This document shows positions 41,681 through 52,917 of a DNA stretch of 64,000 bases, one piece after another. The notes under the pieces are model-generated. The model saw only the letters and a program-made list of their open reading frames with translations. It did not search any database and was not told where the DNA came from. Position numbers and translations under genes: made by a program. Source of the stretch: Aricia agestis (Eukaryota; Arthropoda; Insecta; Lepidoptera; Lycaenidae); NCBI RefSeq assembly GCF_905147365.1, contig NC_056418.1, forward strand, positions 3,781,262 to 3,845,261, given 5' to 3'. Every line of letters begins with the position of its first letter. Within the stretch, counting starts at the first letter, position 1.

Positions 41681-42817
41681 AATAGCTATGTCCACACTAT
41701 GCGCTTTCATCTTCAATTTTCGTCATCTTCTTTCATTCAACTTTCGTCAGTGTTGCCAACTTTTTTTTTACTAACCCACCAAATTCAGCAGCGTAAACCA
41801 CCAGAAACCGCTAAAATCTAAATGGCCTCTCAAACCACCAGAATTCCACTAAATAACGTAAAGACAACAACAACCTATAAATAAAATAAAATACCCTAAC
41901 CTAAAATAACCAACCTAAAAAAAAAGCCTTTTATTTGCTCCAAATACTAAATTAAATTACATATTTTAAAATTTGCAATTATGATGAAAAATTAATTTAC
42001 TACGAGTACATTCCATAAATATCATATTCTACATCAATTTAATAGCATATTTAATTATTAATGTTAAAAGTACAATTATTGTTTGTATTTGCAATTAAGT
42101 ATAAAAAATTTATTTACATAATTATTATCTAGCAATGTCACAAAAATATAACAAAATCAAATTTCTTAGTTAATATTTCTAATAATTTTATCTATTATGT
42201 TACATAATGATTTATTTGTTTGGAACCCCCGTTTGGGTAAAGGCCTACTATCCAACAACAACCTATCTGAATATAATTTGAAAATAATACAACATCAACG
42301 TCATTATTATTATGAAATAATTATTTTTGTTACTACAAAAAGGAAAACTTTAGTCACCTATGTCACATAATTATGTACCTACACTATGTATAAGTAGGTA
42401 CTTAACTAAAGAATGAAGATGAACGTATTTAGAGGAATCATTGTCATTTACTTGTTCAGTTTGTGAAGAATAAATTTCTTTAGTTCTAATTTAAAGTGTT
42501 AACCTTGCACGAAAGAAAGGCGATGAAACTTCATCCGGTTTCTCTGTTAAGTCTTGACAACATTTATCATGTACGTCTAAACCACCAGATCTAGTGGAAA
42601 TTCCACTAAGTTGGCAACACTGACTTTCGTTTTGGCGCATTCAACAATAGATTGCGTCAACGAACGCAACGCCAACTGTCATTTTTAATAACAAAGCGAA
42701 AGTTTTGGATACGGTCGGTTTTGGATGCGTCGCGGGTTTGCCTCACGTTCGCTGTTGACTGCGCTATAACGCATGCCCTTGACGAACAGATAAAGGCACA
42801 GTGTGGACAAAGCTATT
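41681..42817. mobile_element. MITE interrupted by a hAT-like insertion
   Basis: AATAGCTATGTCCACACTAT at the left and CAGTGTGGACAAAGCTATT at the right are inverted termini. Removing 41748-42622 and one target copy leaves an element of about 250 bp with continuous CATTCAACTTTCGTTTTGGCGC across the junction. Confidence 0.8.
41748..42622. mobile_element. hAT-like nonautonomous element with 8 bp target duplication
   Basis: CAGTGTTGCCAACTT starts the element and its exact reverse complement ends it. ACTTTCGT lies directly outside both ends (41740-41747, 42623-42630). An 8 bp duplication with CAGTG-type termini is diagnostic of hAT. The subterminal regions share ACCACCAGA and TTCCACTAA motifs. The interior is AT-rich with no transposase. 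Confidence 0.93.
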
Positions 42818-43554
42818 ATAGTGCTACCACATACGTCATACCTACCTATAGGTCCTAAAAATAGGTAATATTTAAAATAATTTATGTTTTTTAGTAAGTA
42901 TAATTCTTTGGCACTCTCTGCAACCTAAACTTGACAAATGTTCAGCTTTAGTCTCTATAGATTCGTCTTTACTGTAAGAGTGATACTAGATTCATCAAAA
43001 TAAAAAATAAAAACACAAAAATACAGTCTAGTCTAATTCGGATATTTAAAATGATGAAAACAACTGTTTTTACTTTTTTTCTCGACACCGTCCGACAAAA
43101 ATAATGTCGTCAGGACCACATAGGCACATACGCTCACGTTTTGTTCCTACATTAATTATACCATATCTGTAACAAGTCGCGTCCGTCATCCGGTTCCGAC
43201 GCACGCATCCGACGTCCGACAAATTGCTTCCGGCATGACCAAGTACCACATGCTTCAGACAATTTCAAACCTTGTGCTGATGTAATAAGAGCAAAATGTA
43301 GTCGGTGCAATGCGAAAAAATGCTACTACATATTTTGATAACACAATAAAATGATGTTGTAAGTTTATTCTTCATTTTTTTAATATTTCATTAATTTGTG
43401 CAACAATTGGGGTAATATGGGGTATAAAGTAAGTGACAATATATTAGGGCATGTAATATGTTACCCTTATATCAAATTTCATCATCGGTTCAGCAGTTAT
43501 CCAGTTATATTATTATATATGGTATCCTTGGTGCGAAAAATCTAAATAATAAAA
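42818..43554. other. No gene or recognisable repeat seen
   Basis: A GC-richer patch at 43085-43250 with repeated GTCCGAC motifs may be an old MITE but I could not define its ends. Confidence 0.35.
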
Positions 43555-43990
43555 TAACAAAAAAAGGATATGGGCGAACAGTCTATAGACGGCCCCAATT
43601 TTGTAATAAAAATAAAAATAAATGTTTCCCTTACAGAGTTAACTGTGAAAGTAGCAGCGCTGAAAGAGTTAAAGCGTAATTTTGGCATAGACGATATTTT
43701 GCCTGTCAAATATTATACATTTTGCCTTATCTCAATATTTAAAATTTTCGCTATTCGCACATCGGATATCGAAGACTTTGATTCAGTTCGGAAACTAAAT
43801 TTCCTTAACACTCGCGCGGAATACTTATCGTGTGACAAAATAATCAATTCAAACTTTGACATATGAAAGCACGTAGCTAGCGCCAGTAGCGCAGCTAGGT
43901 AACCAAGAACCCCTAGGGTAAAGCAATGAAAGTAGCAGCGATGAAAAAGTTACCTGTTACTTCCATGTTCTTATGAGAAATGCCCCATCG
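43555..43990. repeat. Family O-related sequence
   Basis: GAAAGTAGCAGCGCTGAAAG (43647) and GAAAGTAGCAGCGATGAAAA (43927) are two occurrences of the O landmark, and TTCTTATGAGAAATGCC also recalls O1. The ends are unclear. The 98-codon frame at 43570 overlaps this repeat and has no recognised motif. Confidence 0.4.
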
Positions 43991-44091
43991 CATCGTCGGG
44001 AATTTGTCCAGACTTACCAATGATGTAAAAAAGCAACTATTTCGGCGCTGCTATTTTCACCATATCAGTGACACATTAACGATATTATGGT

Positions 44092-44264
44092 AAATGACTA
44101 GTGATTGGACAAATACACAATATTTATTAAGGTTGCTTTAGAAACTGCCTGTTTTTAAAACGCCTGATTTTAAAGAAAAAAACGGGTAGTTTTTAAAGCA
44201 ACCTTAATAAATATAGTGTTTTTGTGCTCTGTCCAATGACTAGTACTGTCCAATCACTAGTTCA
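44092..44264. mobile_element. Foldback MITE with about 45 bp inner arms
   Basis: TATTTATTAAGGTTGCTTTA and its inverse TTAAAGCAACCTTAATAAATA form the inner arms, and ACTAGTGATTGGAC and GTCCAATCACTAGT the outer ends. The outer right arm is duplicated (GTCCAATGACTAGT, then GTCCAATCACTAGT). Confidence 0.78.
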
Positions 44265-44267
44265 TGT

Positions 44268-44983
44268 TCACCTACGGCATTTTACTGTGGGGCAATGCTG
44301 CAGATATAAATACAATTTTTTTGCTGCAGAAGCGAGCTGTTCGGGCAATCTACAAGCTAGCCCGTAATACTTCACTTAAAGAAAAATTTAAGGAAACTGG
44401 AATCTTAACTGTTGCTTCTTAATATGTCCTATCAAATGTATTATATGCTAAAAAGAATATATATGAATTCAAGAAAAAATGTGATACCCATGGGAGAAAT
44501 ACTCGTAATAAACATAAGCTTGAAATTCCGGTGACTAGACTTACTAAAGTCAAAAATTATTTTAAAGGTCAATGTATACGCCTTTATAATAAGATCCCAG
44601 AAAACGTTCAAAATCTTTCAATTAATACATTTAAAAAAGTTGTTAAAGAACGTTTGTGTACCATACCAAAGCATACTATAAAGTTACTGATTTCATGAAT
44701 GATAGTACACCGTGGGAATAAGGTCGCCCCCTGCAGAGTTGTTTCTGTATATTATTTTATTGTAATATTGTACACTTGTTATATTTTTTTATTTTTATTT
44801 AATCATAATGACATTGTAATTTTCCATCTTTTTGGTAAAAGATGGCCCCGTGCGAGTTTCTTACGCCGGTTCTTCTCGCCGGGTTAGTTCCCGAACCGGT
44901 GGTAGGCCCCAGTAGCATCTACGTTCGGAAAGTGTTTGAAAAAACCTATTCTGAATAAAAAATTTTGACTTTGACTTTGACCT
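44268..44983 (+). mobile_element. 5'-truncated LINE (Jockey/CR1-like), copy 2
   Basis: Coding remnant, 3' UTR with the shared GGGTTAGTTCCCGAACCGG block, AATAAA near 44953 and a TTTGAC repeat tail. It belongs to the same family as 10969-12080, inserted in the opposite orientation, and it begins just after the MITE at 44092. Confidence 0.87.
44277..44699 (+). pseudogene. Reverse transcriptase C-terminal fragment with internal stop
   Basis: The frame reads YGILLWGNAADINTIFLLQK and continues to a natural-looking end. A TAA at 44420-44422 lies where copy 1 has a glutamine codon (TVASQYVL), a C-to-T change on the sense strand. Downstream of position 44640 this copy remains open where copy 1 has a stop. 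The two copies therefore carry independent lesions. Confidence 0.88.
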
Positions 44984-45067
44984 GACCCTAATATGATAAT
45001 TTAGTTTTTTTACACCTGAGGCTGAGGCCCGTAGGAGGTGTCATTCCGTGCCAATCAACTGAAATCT

Positions 45068-45340
45068 ACAGGGTGTAATAAAACGAAGTAATAATATTTT
45101 AGGGAGCATAAGAGGCCCCTGTATAGAGTTAATTGTTAAAGTAGCAGCGCTAAAAAAGTATTTTTTTTACTTTTGTATGGGCAAATCCTATGACACTCGA
45201 GCGTTTTCTCATACAAATCACAAAAAAAGGTTCCGTCAACGCTGCTAATTTCAGAATGACCTCTATATTATGTATAAGGTCACATACGCACATAAACTCC
45301 TTAAAGTATTATCATTTATCACTTTGTTTGTTACACCCTG
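45068..45340. mobile_element. Family O MITE, complete
   Basis: CAGGGTGTAATAAAACGAAG at the left and ACTTTGTTTGTTACACCCTG at the right are imperfect inverted termini of about 30 bp. The AAAGTAGCAGCGCTAAAA landmark lies at 45140. TA near the ends suggests a Tc1/mariner-like target, unproven. Confidence 0.7.
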
Positions 45341-45344
45341 CTTA

Positions 45345-45412
45345 TTGTAAATCAGAAATTGAGGGACCCCCTGCGTCTGGGGGCCCGGGGCTTGGTAGCT
45401 ACGCCACTGGCT
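45345..45412. repeat. Family Q fragment
   Basis: GGGGGCCCGGGGCTTGG and TAGCTACGCCACTGGCTAG match 40120-40175. Confidence 0.45.
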
Positions 45413-45569
45413 AGTTCGTTATCCCGTTCTCACCTCCGACTAAGTCCGAGTTCGACTTGAGAACTAACACTTAACAAGGACGTTCCGATTCAAACGGCGT
45501 GCTCATAAAACATTTAGTTTAACACTTCTGCATAGAAAAGATTTGTCATCACTCATCACTATCAACATT

Positions 45570-45725
45570 TAGACCCCCGACGAAAAAAATAGGCTGTTGC
45601 AAGTTTGACGTGTCTGTCTGTCTGTGTTTGTCCGTGGCATCGTAGCGACCAAATATATGGACCGATTTGATCTGGTTTCTTTTTCTTTGAAAGCTGACAC
45701 GATCGAGTGTTCTTGTTGATGATAT
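45570..45725 (+). repeat. Family C repeat
   Basis: GACCCCCGACGAAAAAAATAGG, GTTTGACGTGTCTGTCTGTC and GTGGCATCGTAGCGACC followed by ACCGATTTGATCTGG match a very common lepidopteran repeat. The end of the element is not obvious. Confidence 0.65.
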
Positions 45726-45863
45726 TATTATTATCATTAACCCGCTCAGTGCTGGAAAATGTAGGTAGGTTTTCTTAAATTTATTAATTTATGATTATTA
45801 AGACCGAATATATATAAAATATCTGCAGCGTTGTTCTATATGTACAAAATAACATATTATACA

Positions 45864-46073
45864 TCCCTACTCATAATGCAAAAGTGTGTTTGTCTGTCTG
45901 TTACCTCTTTACGCCTAAACCGCCAACCCGATTTTGCAGGGTATGGATAATTGGATATATTCGTACTTTGAGTCGCGGGAAAGGACATAGAATACTTTAA
46001 ATCTTAGAAAAATGTACGGTTCCCGCTCCAAATTCTGGAGCAACAGTTGCGGGCGTTATCTAGGAACTATATA
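45864..46073 (+). mobile_element. Helitron-like element, family B
   Basis: TCCCTACTCATAATGCAAAAG, a short CTGT tract, a full body and the end CAACAGTTGCGGGCGTTAT|CTAG are present; the stem is CAAC/GTTG. Confidence 0.8.
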
Positions 46074-46419
46074 AACGCATTACTTTATCAAGTAACGTAA
46101 TATGGCAATAGTTATCACACAGCATCTGCAATATTACAATTCCCAACTATGAACTATCTAAAAACTAATCAAACTATCCAAATAACAGTCGCGTCTGTTC
46201 TCTGAGACAGTAATTAAACAAAGCTGTCAACACAAGAAGGCGGGATACATATCCAACGACACGGGAAACATATTCATAATACCATAAACATAGTACGTAT
46301 AGGTTTACCAGGATCAGATGGCAAATTTGGATGGCAGATTTTCAAAAAATATCCTTGATCATTGGATAATTTTTTATTATTTGCATGTTTCACACACAGC
46401 ATCAGCCGCTATAAGGGAA

Positions 46420-46950
46420 AAAACCGGCCAAGTGCGAGTTGGACTCGCTCATGAAGGGTTCCGCAGCAGCAATAAGGTTAATTTCTATGAAATTAAAAGG
46501 CTTTTGATTTATTTTTATATTTCAGTTGATTTAATGAAAATAAAATTAAGGTTTACCATTTATGACGTATAAAAAGCTACATAGATCTCGTTCAAACAAA
46601 TTTTCGTTGGTAGTTTTTATAGTAATGTACATCATATATTTTTTTTAGAATTATCTTGCCCCTACTTTAGAAGTAAGAGGGGGGACACACATATTTTACC
46701 ACTTTGGAGAAGTCTCTCTCGAAAACTATTCAGGTTAGAAAAAAATGATATGAGAAACCTCAATATGATTTTTAAAGACCTATCCATAGATACCCCACAC
46801 GCATAGGTCAGATGACATTTTTTTTTGTTTCAGTTGTACCTATGGGGACACCTAAAATGTTTAATAATTTATCCAGTTTTGTATCAAAATCTTAATGCGG
46901 TTCACAGACTACATCTACTTACCAAGTTTCCATAGTATAGCTCTTATGCT
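46420..46950 (+). repeat. Family G repeat copy 1, 3' end replaced
   Basis: CGGCCAAGTGCGAGTTGGAC, AAGGGTTCCGCAGCAGCAATAAG, CCTATCCATAGATACCCCACACG and AGACTACATCTACTTACC match copy 2 (61831-62402) along most of its length. The end TACGGAACCCTAAAA is absent and the sequence passes into other repeats. Confidence 0.75.
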
Positions 46951-46994
46951 CAATTCACACCGGAATGGCAGAGGCGAGGCGAGCAGTTTCAGTC

Positions 46995-47169
46995 TCATAT
47001 TATGATTTTAAACTTTATCTTCATTATTGTAATACATAGTATCGCTTGAGAAGTCGCCGCCGCTGGCGTCCGCAAGAGGCCACGAGCGTCCACGGGCGGC
47101 CGTAGATTTCTCAAGCGATACTACTGTAAGTATTACATTATAATGAAGATAAAGTTTAAAATCATATGA
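46995..47169. mobile_element. Foldback element, about 58 bp arms, GC-rich loop
   Basis: TCATATTATGATTTTAAACT and following is inverted as AGTTTAAAATCATATGA. TAGTATCGCTTGAGAA and its inverse border a GCCGCCGCTGGCGTCC centre. Confidence 0.82.
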
Positions 47170-47857
47170 CACTTTTGTTTCTTAGGGTATCCCCCACCTA
47201 CTCACCAATTTTCATTGAAAATCGATGGAGGTTTAACGAAATCGGAGGTCGGAAAACCCTTCAGTGACTCCACTATATGAGAGTAGGACAAAGGATAGTT
47301 TTATTACGTCGAAATGTACGATTACCGACTAACAAAACACTTTGTGCTCGAAGTTGCAAGCAACTAGTTGCCAAGTTTAAAATACTGAAGGCTCTATATT
47401 CTATAACAACTAACAAGATCAAGTTATACTGGTTCATGAAGAAATATGTTAACTGATACTAATTTGAAAGATAAATGGTTCACGCTATTAATAAGTTAAT
47501 AACTAGTTCGCTACATACTACAGGGTGCGTAGACACATTACAATCAATGTTTTAACACTGAAGTAAGAAATTAAAAACATTGTAATTATGGGTTTAACTG
47601 TTAAAATAGCTTATTTTGTAAACGTAATATAGACAGTGTGAGTCTCATATCTCTAGTATGCACTATTGCCTCACTTTAAACTTAACGCAAATGGACTTCA
47701 ATTATCGTAATGATGATGATGAAGCTTACATTATCTCATACAAACTCAGTAAGTGGACGTATCACACTCCATCGCAATTCGCATACAACACAAACAGGAT
47801 ATTTTTTCTAGTGTTGTCATAAGCATTCGGTAGATTATATTAGGTTATTTTATTATG
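47170..47857. other. No gene or recognisable repeat seen
   Basis: AT-rich; CCAATTTTCATTGAAAATCG near 47205 is a minor palindrome. Confidence 0.35.
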
Positions 47858-47904
47858 CGGTACAGGATTATAAGTACCGCATAATTATATGCGGTACTTA
47901 TAAG
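47854..47904. repeat. Overlapping palindromes with GCGGTAC core
   Basis: ATTATGCGGTAC, GTACCGCATAAT and ATGCGGTACTTAT alternate in orientation, giving two adjacent inverted repeats that share an arm. Confidence 0.75.
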
Positions 47905-47955
47905 ACGGTGAATTGAGCAGTCATATTCATGTCCATACTAATTACTAATTACTAA

Positions 47956-48182
47956 TATACTAATAATATTATAAATGCGAAAGTGTGTCTGTCTGTCTAT
48001 CTGTCTGTCTGACTGTCTGTTACCTCTTCATGCCTAAACCGCTAAACCGATTTTGCTGAAATTTGGTATTGAGATACTTTGAGTCCCGGTAAAGGACATA
48101 GGATACTTTTTATCCCGGAAAAATGTACGGTTCCCGCGCGATAAACGATTTTTGTCGCAACGGAGTTGTGGGCGTCATCTAG
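47956..48182 (+). mobile_element. Helitron-like element, family B, complete
   Basis: It contains the TAATATTATAAATGCG start, a mixed CTGT/CTAT/CTGA tract, the full body and GGGCGTCAT|CTAG|T. A second B copy follows at once. Confidence 0.85.
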
Positions 48183-48376
48183 TTAATATTATAAATGCGA
48201 AAGTTTGTCTATCAGTCAATATTCTGTTTGTTACCTCTTCTCGCTTAAACTGCTGAAGCGACTTTGGTATGGGTATGGGTATGAAGATAGAGAGTCCCGG
48301 TAAAGGACATAGGATACTTTTTGTCCCGAAAAATGTACGGTTTCCGCGCGATAAACTAATTTTGGCGCAACGCACT
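48183..48376 (+). mobile_element. Second, tandem family B copy, 3' truncated
   Basis: TAATATTATAAATGCG restarts right after the CTAG of the previous copy. The body continues to TTTTGGCGCAACGCACTC, and the stem and CTAG are lost. A duplicated GGTATGGGTATGGGTATG triplet lies at 48268-48285. Confidence 0.83.
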
Positions 48377-49163
48377 CAGATACATTTAACGATTATCTAA
48401 TTTTTATTTACGAAGAGTTTGGCATATTATAATGTTTGGAGCTTACGCAAAATCAATAAGTTATCATTAAATATTTCTTAGTAGAACCCACATTTAACTT
48501 TGTTTATGATACAGGTAATTACAGTACAGCAGTGTTTTTTAACCTTTTTCATGATGATGGTATGAAAAAATATTTCATGATCGGGCACTTTTGATTTTGT
48601 ATATTGCATACCTACATATAATAGATATTATATTCTTAAATGTCATACAATATGTAATGTATTTTATTAAAATTCTCCTATTTTTTGTCTTTATTGATTT
48701 TTTAAAAATAGTTATCTCAACTTCTAACAACCTACCACTGAACCTAATACAGAACCTTTGCGAACCCCCAGGCGACCCACAGGTTGGAAAACACTGCTAT
48801 ACAGCTTTTTTTTTTTTATAAAGTTCTCAGAATTGGCGTTCACTGCCCACGCAGAAGCCGTCATAAAAGTACAGAGATATTTTAATTGCCAATTAGTTCA
48901 ATATACTACCGATATCTCTTTTGTACAATAAATCATTTAATGCTGCCTACGTGGTTCTGTGAATTTTATTATATAGTTTATTTATGTTAAAAATAAAAAA
49001 TATTTTCGTAACTCACATATTATAAATTATTGTGTAATAATTCATTAATCATGTACTTGCAGAAAATATACTCGTATTTTTTGTAAACGTCTTGGATTTA
49101 GATTTAGTTTTTGACGCTTTAGTGCATTCTTAATGCAAATAAACTAGAAAACAATACAAAAAA
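48377..49163. other. No gene or recognisable repeat seen
   Basis: Very AT-rich. The 76-codon frame at 48591 is a hydrophobic composition artefact of T-rich sequence. Confidence 0.4.
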
Positions 49164-49564
49164 TAAAATCGGCCAAGTGCGAGTTGGACTCGCGCAAGAA
49201 GGGTTCCGTCCCACAAAAAAGGGCAGAAAATTGTGTTTTTGTATGAGACCTCCCCCTCAATTATTTTATAATTTATTTAAATTCTATTACAAATTATTAA
49301 ATAACAAATAAAACTGAGAATTTCGTGAATATTTCAAGTGCTATGTATAGCCGTTATTGATATCGAGCAAAAAATTGCAAAAAAAAATGTTTTTAGTATT
49401 TGAATTGTTATAGCGGCAACAGATATACACAATCTGTGAAAATTTCAGAAGTCTATCTATAGCGGTTAGTAGTTACAGCTTGGAGACACACAGACAGACG
49501 GACAGACATCGAAGTCTTAGTAATAGGGTCCCGTTTTCACCCTTTGGGTACGGAATCCTAAAAA
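49164..49564 (+). repeat. Family G repeat, divergent subtype
   Basis: CGGCCAAGTGCGAGTTGGAC and CCCTTTGGGTACGGAATCCTAAAA mark the ends. The interior (ATAGCGGCAACAGATATACAC) differs from the G1/G2 interior but matches the fragment at 54845-55168. Confidence 0.75.
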
Positions 49565-50010
49565 AGTGTCAGAAACTACTGATGGCGACAACAAAGGAAG
49601 GTCTTGCGACCGAGCGAGGTAGCATGCTCGGTCAGGCCGTAGCCCGCCGATATCATTTCAGACGTTGTACCTTGTCGTTCTCAGAAACTCCGACAGCACG
49701 ATACAGGATTTTGGGGCTAGTTGTACATACCGCCATACTTCTGTAAATGCTATCAGAAAAAGTAATTTTAAGGTTGATGACGTGCCTACGTTAATTAGTA
49801 GAGGCATGTACTCTCTTCAGCCTCAGATTACAATCCAGATTAACTCATATTAACCAAATAACATAGGTCTACCATGTGCTTAGGAATAAATTTCTCGGAT
49901 TGTACAGGAATATTGATCTAAAAATCCAATAAGCTCCAGCTTTCATCAAAAAGCTCGAGACTCCTTTGAGTGCTTCTCACTATTTCTCATAGTTTTTCGC
50001 CTGCCACTTG
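49565..50010. other. No gene established
   Basis: GACCGAGCGAGGTAGCATGCTCGGTC (49608-49634) is a short inverted repeat. Two overlapping frames of 60-90 codons have no motif support. Confidence 0.35.
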
Positions 50011-50230
50011 AAAAATCCAGACTGCATGCAGTATACTAATCATTCGTTTTCGAAAACGTTCTAGAAATTTTCTAAATAGCATTTTCGTAGCAAAACTGAC
50101 GTGTAAATATGCGAAAATTAATAAAAACTTATGCGGTGGTATAGCGAATATTCGGTAAACTAGTTAAGACTTATGCGGTAAATTGTTTACCGAATATTCG
50201 GTAAGATTCCTAATCGTGACATCACTAGTC
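50011..50230. repeat. Inverted-repeat region with TACCGAATATTCGGTA palindromes
   Basis: GCGAATATTCGGTAAAC and GTTTACCGAATATTCGG are inverted around a TTATGCGGTAAATT repeat (TTATGCGGT occurs twice). Probably a MITE end, but limits are unclear. Confidence 0.5.
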
Positions 50231-50604
50231 TTTTTCGGTGTAAAGATACTCGCCCTGAGGCAAGATCGCGCTATCCTATAATAACATTTCAGAAAAAAGA
50301 TTTGGTTCTTATATGTAACTTTTATTTTAGGCAGAGAGTATACATTTACGATGCTTTCATGTTTACTTTATATAATTTATAGTATAATATTATCATCGTT
50401 ACCTTTGTTCAACGAAGTCCTATGTTAAAAGCAGGAAAATCAAAGTGTTACTGGGAAGTATTATAAATTATGCTGTAAGATGTCGCATTATTATTATCTC
50501 ATTTGGTTTATCATGATCGGGAATATTGCTAGTTATAAAATATGTTATAATGCAAGCCTGCAGTAACGATCAACTGTGTATGAATGACACTAATTATAAT
50601 ACTG

Positions 50605-51115
50605 TATTTTTAACCACAGTCAAAAAAACGATGTCATAAGTTTGACATGCCTGTCTGTCTTTTTTTTTTATGAAATAAGGGGGCAAACGAGCAAACGGGT
50701 CACCTGATGGAAAGCAACTTCCGTCGCCCATGGACACTCGCAGCATCAGAAGAGCTGCAAGTGCGTTGCCGGCCTTTTAAGAGGGAATAGGGTAATAGGG
50801 GAGGGTAGGGAAGGGAAGGGAAGGGAATAGTTGAGGGTAGGGAAGGGAATAGGGTAGGGGTTACGGGATTGGGCCTCCGGTAAACTCACTCACTCGGCGA
50901 AACACAGCGCAAGCGCTGTTTCACGCCGGTTTTCTGTGAGAACGTGGTATTTATCCAGTCGAGCCGGCCCATTCGTGCCGAAGCAAGGCTCTCCCACGTA
51001 TACTGTCTTTGTTTTTGTCTGTCCAGGGCATCGTAACATTCAAATGGATGGACCAATTTTGATTTCGTGCAATAAGCGAGTTTCAGCGTCGGAGTTGCGG
51101 TCATCGTCTAAATGA
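50605..51115 (+). repeat. Family C repeat interrupted by a SINE A copy
   Basis: GTTTGACATGCCTGTCTGTC on the left and ACTGTCTTTGTTTTTGTCTG, GGGCATCGTAACATTC, ACCAATTTTGATTTCG on the right are parts of one C element split by the SINE at 50660-50998. CTGTCTT repeats at the junctions. Confidence 0.75.
50660..50998 (-). mobile_element. SINE family A, full-length copy inside family C
   Basis: All modules are present and close to the window majority sequence. CTGTCTT on each side is a likely target duplication, which shows the SINE inserted into an existing C element. Confidence 0.88.
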
Positions 51116-51132
51116 TTATAATATCAATCCAA

Positions 51133-51336
51133 CTAGCTGTTTTGCCATATAAATTATTTCTAGTATCAATACTTGTACTTATATGTATTCTGTGGTATCA
51201 ATATAAAAAGTAGCTAAAAATCTATTCTCAGGCCTAACGAATGTTAAATGTACATACAAAATTTCATTAAAATCAGCTGAGCCGTTTTGGTGGAGTTCGC
51301 GCACAAACACTGTGACACGAGAATTTTATATATTAG
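51133..51336 (-). mobile_element. Helitron-like family D copy, short form
   Basis: CTAGCTGTTTTGCCATATAAA (stem partly deleted) to GTGACACGAGAATTTTATAT. It is directly followed by another D copy. Confidence 0.78.
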
Positions 51337-51337
51337 A

Positions 51338-51671
51338 CTAGCTTTTCCGGCAAACGTTGTTTTGCCTATATAAAGTATTTCACCCATATTATTTTAAAAA
51401 AGTGACTAAATAAGTATGTCACCATGGCAACGTCCATTGCTATCCCGTCGCACAAACAATGGTCACCGTCAGTCTCTAGTTGTAATAATTTACTATTATT
51501 TATTAAACAAATGCACTTATCATTATAAAAAGTAGATGTTGTCCGATTTTTGACCCTAGCCATATCAACTAGGATTCACGATTCATTCGCTAAGATTCAC
51601 GAAAATCGGTCGCGCCGTTTCAGAGGAGTTCAATAATTACGCACACCGTGACACGATAATTTTATCTATAA
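51338..51671 (-). mobile_element. Helitron-like family D copy, long form
   Basis: CTAGCTTTTCCGGCAAACGTTG, the CACCATGGCAACGTCCATTG segment shared with 25117 and the end GTGACACGATAATTTTAT are present. Its CTAG lies one or two bases from the 5' end of the preceding copy. Confidence 0.8.
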
Positions 51672-51822
51672 ATTATTAGGTATAATATTCAATTTTTAAG
51701 CAGTCATACACTGTACTATCCTAGAACATTCAAGAACATCGGAGCCCAGTTCAGTGAACACAATCGATCACAGCGATGTTGTCACATGACAGCGCCACGA
51801 GCGGCGTCATCACGGACTCATC

Positions 51823-51909
51823 GCGTAACTGGCGTTTAATGAATCCAGCATTCATTAAACGACAGTTACGCTAGTCCTCATTAACTGAGATTGAAGTTTA
51901 ATCTCAGTT
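51823..51909. repeat. Two adjacent hairpins
   Basis: GCGTAACTGGCGTTTAATGA is inverted after CCAGC (51823-51871, 22 bp arms, one mismatch), and AACTGAGATT is inverted after GAAGTTT (51883-51909). Confidence 0.82.
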
Positions 51910-52407
51910 TACTTTAGGTATGTAATCTATTGGTATATTTTGGGGTTATTGTAGAATGTTTTGACCAAAAAAATAAAAACATCATATACATCGTGTATGC
52001 AATTTAGATTGATGCCGTTCGGCTTTAAACAACTTTACATTTATTTACTTTAATATTAAAATGTTTTTGAATTTAATATAGTCGCAACCGTTTCTGATAT
52101 TATGATAATATTATTTTTTTCTTGCTCCTCGTCAGAGTCAGCTTACTTGAGGTTTCATAAATGAAATAAAAACTTTTTCTCTCAACAGATCTACCTAGAG
52201 ATAAATGTTTTAAAATATCGAAAGAGAAGCTCGAAGCGAAGCAGCAGCATATAAATAGAGATTTTATTCATACTTTAAAAACGTCGTTTCTTCCGAGTGC
52301 CTATACATTTATACAAAATGGTGGTCCCAGTTACCGCGGTAAGCGGCTAAGTTTTCAATGGTTTTATTTGTTTACACTATAGTCTATATAGTTATTATAC
52401 TGAAATG
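51910..52407. other. No gene or recognisable repeat seen
   Basis: AT-rich without supported features. Confidence 0.4.
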
Positions 52408-52557
52408 TAATAAGTATTTCTAACTTTAATAAATAGGTAAATTACAGGTAGACAGACTACGCCATAGTGTCATATTGCTATACTGTGGCCATAGTGAGTA
52501 ATAAGTATTTCTAACTTTAATAAATGAGTAAACAGGTAGATAGACTACGCCATAGTG
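52408..52557. repeat. Direct duplication of about 60 bp
   Basis: TAATAAGTATTTCTAACTTT through CAGACTACGCCATAGTG occurs at 52408-52469 and 52499-52557 with small indels. ATACTGTGGCCATAGTGAG between them is a related CATAGTG echo. Confidence 0.85.
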
Positions 52558-52917
52558 AAAAGAAATTATCGACCTGAAATAGCAATCGTAACTCATTATT
52601 GGTACTTACCTACTTACATCGATAAAAAAACCTTAATAAAAAATCTTAAATTTTATTTCATTTTTCCAAATTAGGTAAACGAGATTTTCCTTAATTTATA
52701 CACTTTTTATCTCTTATCTGATAGGCGATGGCTTAAGTAAGATGTTAGTATTATAATATTTTGCATCAAACAGAGAATGATTCATAGATAGCGTATCTAC
52801 TTAACTTGTTTAGGTTATGACAACCAAACCACAGATCGAAACTTATTAACTGACTTGAAGCCCTACCAAGTAATTTTCTCTAATTAATGGTACTATGGTT
52901 TCTAAAAATATGAAACC

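Noticed and set aside
46318..46572. Frame sharing a peptide (GQVRVGLAHE, FYEIKR) with the frame at 61548, suggesting a conserved protein
   Set aside because: The similarity follows the DNA of the G repeat in its noncoding parts too, and other G copies break the frame.
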